A stretch of 64,000 nt of DNA from Nephrocerus scutellatus (Eukaryota; Arthropoda; Insecta; Diptera; Pipunculidae), in contig OX352761.1 of NCBI GenBank assembly GCA_947095585.1, positions 19,049,277-19,113,276 of the forward strand. The letters run 5' to 3'. Position 1 is the first letter of the stretch. Each line of letters opens with the position of its first letter. This document shows, piece after piece, positions 34,201 through 45,300 of the stretch. The notes under the pieces are model-generated. The model did not search any database and had not been told where the DNA came from. It worked only from the letters and a program-made list of their open reading frames with translations. The translations under genes and the position numbers were made by a program.

Positions 34201-37200
34201 AAAAGTATGCAGTGAAATATACTAAATGTTGCGATATTTCTTAATGGATTCAACATAAAAGTATAAATTGAAGTGTGCTTTTTTTGTAATACTACTTAAC
34301 TGATTTTATCCTAAAAGTATACAATGCAATGTACTGATTGCTACATATTTCTCAATGGATCAAACCCTTAAAGTATACAGTGAAATATACCAAATGTTGC
34401 AATATTTCTTAATGAATTCAACATTAAATTGTACTAATTGTTGCAATATTACTTAACGGATTTAACACTAATAGTATACAATGCAGTGTACTGATTGTTA
34501 AATATTTCTCAACTGTTTAAACCCTAAAAGTATACAGTGAAATCTACTAATTGTTGCGCTATTTCTTAACGGACTTAACCCTTATAGTATACAATGCAGT
34601 GTACTGATTGTTAAATATTTCTCAACGGTTTAAACCCTAAAAGTATACAGTGAAATCTACTAAATGTTGCAATATTTCTTAATGGATTCAACATTTAATT
34701 GTATATTGAAATATACTAATTGTTGCAATATTTTTTAACGGATTTAACCCTAAAAGTAAACAATGTAATGTTCTAATTATTACATATTTCTCAACGAATT
34801 AAAACCTAAAAGTATACAGTGAAATATACTAAATGTTGCAATATTTCTTAATGGATTCAACATTAAACAATACATTGAAATGTACTAATTGTTGTGATAT
34901 TTCGTAACGGATTTAACCCTAAAAGTATACAATGCAATGTACTAATTGTTACATATTTCTTAACGGACTTTACCCTAAAATTATACATTGAAATATACTA
35001 AATGTTGCAATATTTCTTAATGGAAACAACCCTAAAAGTACACAATGCAATGTACCAATTGTTATATTATTTTTTAACGGATTTAACCCTAAAATAATAC
35101 AACGAAAAGAGCTAATTGTAATTAAAACACCCTAGGAGAAGAATTTTGTACGTGCACTACGTGAACATAGAGTGAGAACAGTAACAGTTGTACCAAAGAG
35201 TACGTGGTATGACACAATGTACACGGATTTGCACAGACTGCTTAGACAAAAGAGGTAATTTTATCGCCGATCTAAAAAGGCATCTTGAAGCGATTGGAAG
35301 ATTACTTTAATGAGTTGTTACCAAATACAGACAACCACACCATGACATCACAGCGGAGCCAAATAAATCTTGGGGCCCGCATTACACAAGGCTCTATAAG
35401 TCTATCTAGATACTGACTTACGCAGACAGATATTAACAATGTTAATAGAAACCCAAGAGTTGTACAAGAAGCTTTCATCTAGATTTATCGGTCGGTACGA
35501 AATCCGGGTGTGCACATAAATGAAAGCAAAACAAGGTACATGGTGACGTCTTCGAGCAAAAGATCCATCATTGGTCCATAGAGCCCAAATTTTGCAGTAG
35601 TGCAATCCTTTACCTAGCTCTGATCAATCATAGCATGGATCCAGAAAAATGCGACTGTTTTCATAGTAGTCTGCTTCAGTCTGGCAAGACTCTTCAAATC
35701 TAGGAATTGAACCATGCCGTCCAAGCGGCTGTTGTAATACAGTACAGAATATATTAAACCCAAACCTAAGTGCTTAGCGAAAAACCTCTCTAATCTCTTA
35801 GCCGCGTTCGAGAGGAAAGTCTTAGGGAGAATTGTTGGCCACTTATACTAGGAAGTACCATTCTGAAGTACCAATTTGTCTGCTTTATCGTTACCCTCTA
35901 AGTTCTAAAATTATGAGATCTACGACGTCGACATCGTGAAGAGAATTACGATTGGTAGGACCTCTAGCACACAAGAGTGAAGAGGATCCTGCTCGAAAAG
36001 GCCTTTGCGGTAGAATTTTTGGGAGACGGTAGCCAGTCAAGCCTACGCCGGGAGCTTAGTGATGCCAAACTGGATGACATCAGCTAGAAATTGGGAGCAG
36101 TGGAAGGATTTTTTGCGGGAGGCCACGACCATGGTTATAGAGCTAAATATGATGATGATAATAATGAATGATTGTTACAATTTTGTTTAATTAACATGAA
36201 AGTCAACTGCTACAAAAAATATTATCCTGAGAGGTTTTTTTATTAAATGAGACATTGTAGCCCGCTATCACAAAATTAAAAGCAAATAATATATAAATGG
36301 ATTTTCAGTAAATACAAAAGTTTACTACTCAACCGCTGCACAAAACGCCAGGCTACATTACCAATACTTTATTATATATTATTATATATATTATTAAGTA
36401 ATATAATCTATTAATTTTGTATGCTCAGAACCCTTAAATAATTTGCATGCCCCGTGAATGCTGAAGGTTATGCAGTTTTTCTAGTTAATAAGCAATAGTT
36501 ATTAACTAGTAATTAATGTTATTATATATATATAAAAAATTACTCTACATTTTTAACAAAATACAACCTTCTCTCATCTCAACTCGTCCTGTGCGCGTAC
36601 ACTTACCGCTATGTAGGTTCAGTTCCAGTTGCTGTGCCACAACCGGAACCTCATTCAGTCGGTGGAGTACTTGTCCATATGCCGCACGTCTGTTCCGTAT
36701 GTATACAAACAAACAAAAAATATTTAAAACTAATTAACATTTCAGGTATCTTCATTTAAATAAAATAAAACTAAATAAACTATAAAAGTAATAATAATAT
36801 ATTTCCGTTATGATAGTGTAGGACTTTGGAATTTTTTGTCTGGCTTTCCATTTCCTTGCATTTTTTGTTTTGTCACAATTTTGGTATTTTCTTTTCTTTT
36901 GCAAATATACTCGTATATTCATAAAAAAAAGCGAACAATTTTTATTTGTTTATTATTTTTTTAGAGCAACGATAGTGGCCGTTCTGTTGAAAATATTGAA
37001 TTAACAAGAAATGTTCACGCCACAGACGAGGTACTTTGTGAATCTGAAATTCTTTCATAACAAAAATATATTGTGTTTTTAAAAGTAAAAAAAATTACTA
37101 TTATTTGTGTAAACTTTCCATAAATGTTATGTACCTTTTTTTATTATAATTATTTTGCAACATCTGTATATAACACAATGTAACAATAAAAGAGAAGAAA

Positions 37201-40200
37201 GAAGTTTGTATATTTGTTGTAAGTATTTTCAATAATATTTGGGTTTTAAAATCTTTTATTTATAATTAATTTGTTTTTTTTTTTTATTTTGTTAGTTTTT
37301 TTTATAAATAACTGGCTGAGTTCCCGGTGTTAACCTATTCCAAAAATATTAATTCGGCACTAATATCGGTTGTCTTACATTATTTATATTTGTCATCATC
37401 CCCATCGCGATTCCACCCCAACCGGTGTGTTACCACCACTTAATTAGCGCTTGTGGTTTAAGTACACGACTAGTTCGATAATCCTGTACTTCAGAAGCTC
37501 TTTTTGATTGGCAGAGAAGGTTTGCTCACAGTGCGGAATCTGGACCCTGCTAGGCACGAATATCTGAAAATACAGTGAACTAGCTGTTATTCTCGGCCTT
37601 GCCGGGCTGCCCCACCCCATCCGACGCTAAAAGCCTTGTACAATGGTGAAACCCTTTATAAAATCGGTCCATTGTGTTTTCAAGATTAGCTTAAACAACA
37701 GGCGGTGGCCTGCTGGCCTTCCACTCTACTGCACCAACCAAACTGACACCTACCATACCCAACTGACTCCCCCCCCCCCACTAAAACCAATCCACCGACC
37801 CAAACCAATTGACCCCTACCCCACAATGGCCTCAGCATTGAGTCCAAGTGCAAACTTTATCAACATATTTGGCTCTACAACCGGGGTCCAGTCCTGGCCT
37901 CCCGGTCCCGATTTTAAGCCGATGTCATCCAGTTATGCATCCCTAAGCTCTGGGCACCCTGATCTACGCTATCTTTCCAACGTAGGCTTTGCCGGCCTCG
38001 CTGTCATTTTCCATAAATCCTACAGCAAATGACTTTCCGAGCAGGATCCCCTTAGCTCATGCGAGTTAGGTTTCCTTCCCACCGGAGCCTACCGAGCTTA
38101 ATTCTCTTCACGATAGCGACATCGCGGTAACGCTCGTAGATCTCGTTTCTCACATACGAGGCCGACAATTCTCCGTAAGACTTTTCTCTCTAACGCAGCT
38201 AAGAGGTCAGAATGATTTTTGCTAACCACCCAAGTCTCGGATACATGTGTAAGTACTGGTATGACCATTGTCTTATATACCAGCAGCTTGGATGTTATGG
38301 TTAAGTTCCTGCATTTGAAGGGTCTTGATAGACTATAGTAGAATTTGTTGGCTTTAAGCAACCGTGCGCGTAATGCTGGTTCGATGCTGTTATCGGCAGT
38401 TGACCCGAGATAGCTAAAGGTTTCACTTCATTTTAATTGCGGGACCAAAGTTGGATCTTCTACTCGCAGACGTGGCCACCATGTTCTTTGTTTTTCTCTC
38501 GTTTATGTCCACCCCCAAATTTCGTGCCACCCGCTCAACCTGGATGAAAGTTTCCTGTACAGCCCTTTTGTTTCTACCAACGAGCCCGTGATAGAAGTTG
38601 AAAGGGCTTGATAGTTATCCGGATATTTTTACTTTGCTTATAACATTGGTCATAGTCAATCTACATAGTCGTGTCAGTTTATTTGGGATGCCGAATTCTC
38701 TCAAGGCTGTATAAAGTGCTACTCTGGCTATAATATCATAGGCGGCTTTAAAGTCTATAAAAAGATGGTGTAATGAGTTTTGAAACTCTAGACATTCCAT
38801 CGCCTGCCTAAAGGTGTAAATCTGATCAGTTGTTGATTTCCCTGGGATGAAGCCACACTGGTATGGACCAATGATGACTTTAGCGTATGGGGCTATCCTG
38901 TCTTGAAGGATAGTGGAGAAAATCTTGTACGCGGTACTCAACAACGTTATACCACGATAATTGCTGCATTTTGCGATATCTCATTTCTTATGTATAGGGC
39001 ACAGGATGCCTCTTCGCCAGTCTTCTGGCATCGCTTCTCCCTCCAATACTTGCAGTATTATTTCATGAATTGCTTGGTTTATTGTGGGGCTTCCTATATT
39101 AATCAGTTCCGCTAGGATCCCATCTGATTCCGGGGCCTTATTATTTTTGAGTCGATTTATCGCTCTGCTAACTTCGTGTTTACTTGGTGGCGGGGCAGTA
39201 TAGTTTTCAGTCATTTGTGGAGCCTTCCATTGCTCAGTTAGTTGGCCATTTAGCAACTCATGAAAGTGATCTTCCTATCGCTCTAAGATGCCTTTGAGAT
39301 CGGCGATGATCCTTTTCTTTGCAGTATGTGCAACGCGGTGTATATTGCGTCATATCGCGGACTCTTTGGTAGAACTTTCGCGCCACGTGCGGTCACCGCT
39401 CTCTGTACTGTTTTAGTTCACGAACGAGATTCTTCTCCCAGGCTGCTTTCTTTCGCCGGTGAACTGTTTTTTCATATCTTCTAAGCTTTTTACATTCATC
39501 TTCACGTGTATGCAACATTATTACGTTTTGTCGCTAGCTTACCTTCGTCATTGAACCAGTCATTCCATGGTTGACTTCGATTGCAGATAATGTCTACACA
39601 TGTACCAATACAAAAAATATATTTCACCCATTCTCATCGAACAAGGCGTTAATCCGCCACAAACCTGAGTACGACTATCAGACATGATAGATGCAGATCA
39701 GGCAGATCCATCTAAATACCTTGTCTTTGCACCGCCATGTGCTATATAGTACATCTAAAGGTAATTGTTCGCCGGAGATATATTAAACAGAATATGTATT
39801 TTGGTCGTGAAATGAGGCATAATGCAAAAATAACCGTAAGATGATAAATACTGTTCCTATCATCTTCCAGTTATTTTTGCCTCATGGTATATGTATGAGT
39901 ATAGTTTGCGACTAAAATTCACTTTCAGGGCGATAAATGTGTAGATTCCGAAAGGCCTAACTAAGTTATTTGTTACATACATCATATTTTCGCCATCTCT
40001 TCGCAAATGCTTGAAGTCTTGTATGTCAAATCGACTAAATTCTCAAGTTAAGAAGAATAAAAGTACCACAAAGTGGTGAACCCACTAAACCTTTTGAGCA
40101 TCCGTTAACCTTAACTTGCACCGAACTCGATTAGGCTGATTTTTTTAAATTCTCTTGTAGAATCGCGCGATAATTTTTCAACTCACTTCATAAAGCCCGA

Positions 40201-42332
40201 TTATATTCAAACATTGCACACAGGTGTATTACCGATTGGAGAATTTAGATGAAAAATTTAATTTTTTTTTTTTTTAATTTTTGGATATTTTTCAAAATTT
40301 ATTACCATTTGTGTCGTCTCAAAGTATCTTGTATGTGTGTGAATAACAGTATCTAATTAATACGACAAAAAATAGTTATAAAAAAGGAAAAAAAAAACAT
40401 TTGTATATATTCATTTCAATGTACTCGTACACTACTTGTTATACACTATTTTCTAAATTTACTATTAAATTCCATTCTTCTTATTAAGAAAAACTGCACG
40501 ATCAATTAATGTAAAGCGGAACTTTTTTAAGTTTTTTTACATTCATCTGCTTATAATTGTCTAAATGTTTAAATTACTTAAAAATAATTACAATATTCAC
40601 TACATGTGTAATAAAATGCGCGTCCAAGAAGCACGTGATGGAACAGAAACTTTTTTTGGGGGCCTTTGTTTTAATTTTTAAATTCTCTATATTAGATTCG
40701 CGTGCCAGTGGATCTGTTTGTTTGTTTGTCTGTTTGTCTGTCTGTCGTGGAATCTGGAATTAATTTATAACCCACTTCCAAAGCCCGAATTTGTTAAAAC
40801 TTTGCACACATGTGTATTTCTAGTGACAACACTTTCTACTAAAATTTATTTTTAAAATGTTGTAACAGGTGACACTCGCCGGTCAACCAGGGTTCGTGTT
40901 TTCGGAGGTGTTACAAGGTGTTATGATTATTCTTAAATATAAATTATACATGTTAATCATTATCATATTTTTGGCTTACAACCGTGGTCCGGTCCTGGCC
41001 TCCTGAAAAAAGTCTCTCCACCGGTCCCGATTTTGAGCCGATGTCATCCAGTTTTGCATCCCTTAACTCTGGGCGACCTGGTCTACGCCATCCTGCCAGC
41101 GTTGGCTTGGCCGGCCTCGGTTCCATAAATTCCACCGCAAAGGACTTTCCAAGCAGGATCCTCTTCGCTCATGCGAGCTAGGTGTCCTACCTACCGGAGC
41201 CTACCACTTAATTTTTAATTCTCTTCACGATGTCGACATCGCGGTAAGGCTCATTGATCTCATCATTATCCGTAATCGACCTTCCTCACATACGGGCCAA
41301 CAATTCTCCGTAAGACTTTTCTCTCGAAAGTGGCTAAGAGGTCTGAATGCTTTTAGCTTAGCACCCAATTCTCGGATTCATATGTAAGTACTGAGTTGAC
41401 CATTGTCTTATATACCAGCAGCTTGGGTTTTATGGTTAAGTTCCTGGAGTGAAGAGCATTGACAGACTATAGCTTCCTGTTAAGCTCTTGGGTTTCTACC
41501 AACGATGTCAATATCGTCTGCGTAAGCCAGTATCTAAATGGACTTATAGAGGATTGTTCCTCTCGCCGTTACGTCAGAGTCTCGGATCACTTTATCTAAC
41601 GCCAGGTTGAAGAGGAGGTGGGCCAGTTTATCCCCTTGTCGTAGCCCGTTATATATGTTGAATGTTGTCTTGATAGTGATCCAGGTATTTTTATTTGGCT
41701 TATAACATTGGTCATGGTCAACCTTAATAGTCGTGTTAGTTTATTTGGGATGCCAAATTCTATCATTTATAAAGTTCTACTCTGGGTATGCTATATGCTT
41801 TAAAGTCTTTAAAATATGGTGTAGTGAGTTTTGAAACTCTAGACATTCCATCACCTGATTTTTCTGTGATAAAGCCACACTGGTATGGACCAATGATGAC
41901 TTTAGCGTATGGGGCTATCCTGTCTTGAAGGATAAAGGAGAAAATCTTATACGCGGTACTCAACAACGTTATAAAGGGTGTTTTTTTGGGAGGTTTGTTT
42001 TTCCGATAGATGTCGTTTTATTTTATGACAGTTGTTTTGACAGCTCAAAGTGGCATTTCTACTCAGTATTGTTTGGCAAATCATTATGAAAAAAAAAAAA
42101 AAAAAAAAAAAAAATGACATTTGTGAAAAATAGTCGTGGTAGCCATATGCCAGAAATTGTGTTTAAATGTTAAATGCCAAAAAATTATCTACCAAATAAA
42201 AAAAAATTTTGATCATTTCATAATTTTATATGTGTTTTATTCAAAAAAAAAAATCGGCAACATCTTAAAAAAACACGTTATATCTAACGGGTGTTTTTTT
42301 ATATGGCTACCACGACTATTTTTCACAAATGT

Positions 42333-42363
<31 letters not shown>

Positions 42364-45300
42364 CATAATGATTTGCCAAACAATACTGAGTAGAAATGCC
42401 ACTTTGAGCTGTCAAAACAACTGTCATAAAATAAAACGACATCTATCGGAAAAACAAACCTCCTAAAAAAACACCCGTTACCACGATAATTGCTGCATGT
42501 TGTGATATCTCCTTTCTTATGTATAGGGCACAGGATGCCTCTTCGCCAGTCTTCTGGCATCGCTTCTCCCTCCAATACTTGCACTTTTATTTCACGAATT
42601 GTGGGACCTCTTATTTTAATTAGTCCCACTAGGATCCCATTTGATCCCCAGGCCTTATTATTTTTAAGCCGATTTATCGCCCTGCTAACTTCGTCTACGC
42701 TTGGTGGCGGCAACATATTATAGTCTTCGGTCATTGGTGGAGCCTTTAATTGATCAGTTAGCTGGCCATTTAGCAACTCCTGAAAGTGCTCTTCCCATCG
42801 GCGATCAGATTATCCTCTTTGTCTTTGCAGTATGTGCAACGCGGTGTATATTACGTTATACCGCGTACTCTTTGGTACGCACAAAATGCAACTACGCAAC
42901 TATCGTGGTATAACGTTGTTGAGTACCGCGTATTAGATGTTCTCCTCTATCCTTCAAGACAGGATAGCCCCATACGCTAAAGTCATCATTGGTTCATACC
43001 AGTGTGGCTTCATCTCAGGCAAATTAACTGCTGAGCATATTTACACACTTAGGCAGGTGATGGAAAATGTCTAGATTTTCAAAACGATCTTTTTATAGAC
43101 TTTAAAGCCGCCTATGATAGCATAGTCAGAGTAGAACTTTATAAAGCCATGATAAACTAGCGCGACTATATAGGTTGACTATAACCACTGTTATAAGCCA
43201 ATTAAAAATGTCCGGATCACTCTCAAGCCCATTCAACATCTATAACAGGCTCCGACAAGGGGATGGACTGGGCTGCGTCCTCTTCAACCGGGCAATCCGA
43301 GACTCTGACATATCGGCGAGAGGAACAATTCTCTATTAAGATACTGGCTTACGCAGACGACAATCGACATCGTTGGTAGAAACAAAAGGGCTGTACAGGA
43401 AGCTTTCATCCAGATTGAGCGGGTGGCACGAAATCTGCACATAAATGAGAGCAAAACAAAGTACATAGTGGGCACGTCTGCGAGTAGAAGATACAACATT
43501 GGTCCCGCAATTAAAATAGTGGAGCGCGAATTTGAAGTAGTGCAATCCTTTAACTATCTCGGGTTAACTGTAGCAGCCGATAACAGAATGGAACCAGAAA
43601 TACGCTCATACGCTTAGAGCCAACAAAGCGTACTATAGTCTTTCAAGACTCTTCAAATCCAGGAACTTAACCATAACATCCAAGCTGCTGGTATATTATG
43701 GTCATACCAGTACTTACATATGGATCCGAGACTTGAGTGCTTAGCCAAAAGCTTTCTGACCTCTTAGCCGCGTTCGAGAGAAAAGTCTTACAGAGAATTG
43801 TTTGTCTCGTATGTGAGGAAGGACGATTCCGGAGACTCTATAATGACGAGATCTACGAGCGTTACCGCGATGTCGACATCATGGAGAGAATTAAGCTCGG
43901 TAGGCTCCGGTGGGCAGAACACCTAAATCGCATGATCGAAGAGGATCCTGCTCGGAAAATCCTTTGCGGTAGGATTTATGGAACACGACAGCGAGGCCGG
44001 CCAAGCCTACGCTGGAAGGATGGCATAGAGCAGGACGCCCAGAGTTTAGGAATGACATCAGATCGAAATCGGGGCCGGTGGAGTAACTTTTTGCGGGAAG
44101 CCAGGACCGGACCCCGGTTGTAGAGCCAAATATTATGATGAATATATCCGGATCACTATCAAGCCCATTCCCTATCCATAACAGGCTTCAGCAAGGGAAT
44201 CGACTGACTTGCGCCTCTTCAACTTAAACTCTTCACAACAACAAAATATGACAAGGGGAATGGATAGTGGAATTTTGATAGGAATTTTGTTGATTAGTTT
44301 AGCCGTCAAAGAAGTTTTATTTCGCTCACGTGCACTGGGATTCTGGCGCTCTTTTTTTTATTTCTTTATATTCAGGGTCAAAAGGCACTTTCGTTAGGAC
44401 CTTAAACAAATTCGTATACTCCTTTTTTGTTAGCCATAGAAATGTTGTATCATTTAGTTCTAAAATCAAAAAACACGCTTGCACTTAAAAAGAGAAATTA
44501 TTTTTAACAACTAAATCTTCTTATAATAAATATGTACAATGCTATAAATAAGGCTTTATTTTATATATATACTCGTATGTATGATTGTATTTAGAAATTT
44601 ATAAATTAAAAGAAAAAACATTAATCCAAAAGTGATCTTTGGTATACCTCTTCACCGCTTAGATAATGACGGCAACAGTCGAAACGGTATCGGAACAATT
44701 GGATTTGGCGGCGATAATGCCATCGGAAAAGGTAGTTACGGCAGTCGCCAGATCTGTCACTCTGTCGGATGCCGATGTTGGTAAGTTAAAGTGCCAATAA
44801 CGGCACGACCAGATGCGATGGGGCGACTGATTATTGAATTTTATTTGAACGACAGCTACCGCTACTGTTCAGGTGGCAAAGGCCGCCATTGTCGGAAATG
44901 CAGATGATGGCGGTACACAACTGAACGGTGGCTGTGCTACTGGCAGTACGGCAGGAATTGTGGGAGCTGCTGATGACACAGGCAGTAGTGCAACTGACGA
45001 TGCCGATGAATTTGATGATGGCGAAGATTTCTGGCACACATCAGTGGGCAAATTTAAATTTTCCCTCGATTCGTTACCGCAACCGTTGCAGTATATCCAT
45101 CAGCTGTTGACGGTAAGTACATATGCACACATCTCTTCTTCGAAATGATCCAAACGACCTGCCGCCGCGGCCGCGGCCGCTGCATGACGCTGCATGATTT
45201 ATTTGCAGGAAATTCCAACGATTAAAAAGCCAGATATACTTTACTATATTCTGAAGTGCCTGAATGTAATGGCACTGCATGGTGATGCCCTTGCGAAGGC

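Larger units (their letters stand above)
40975..42860 (-). mobile_element. RTE-like LINE copy interrupted by a MITE pair
   Basis: Minus-strand pieces lie either side of 41974-42478: the RT N-terminal part (42776-42480: LKAPPMTEDYNML, RLKNNKAWGSNGILVGLIKI) and, below 41973, YKIFSFILQDRIAPYAKVII and KPYQCGF-like sequence, then the C-terminal end near 40980-41190. The LINE word 'caacgttataccacgataat' (intact at 38941) is split exactly by the insertion. Degenerate. Confidence 0.78.
37031..44662. other. unc79 intron 14, transposon-filled
   Basis: 7.6 kb, holding RTE-like LINE fragments in both orientations (minus 37865-39620, minus 40975-42860, plus 42870-44230), two copies of the CACACATGTG repeat, and a pair of inverted MITEs. 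No coding exon was recognised between the phase-0 boundaries at 37030 and 44663. Confidence 0.6.
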
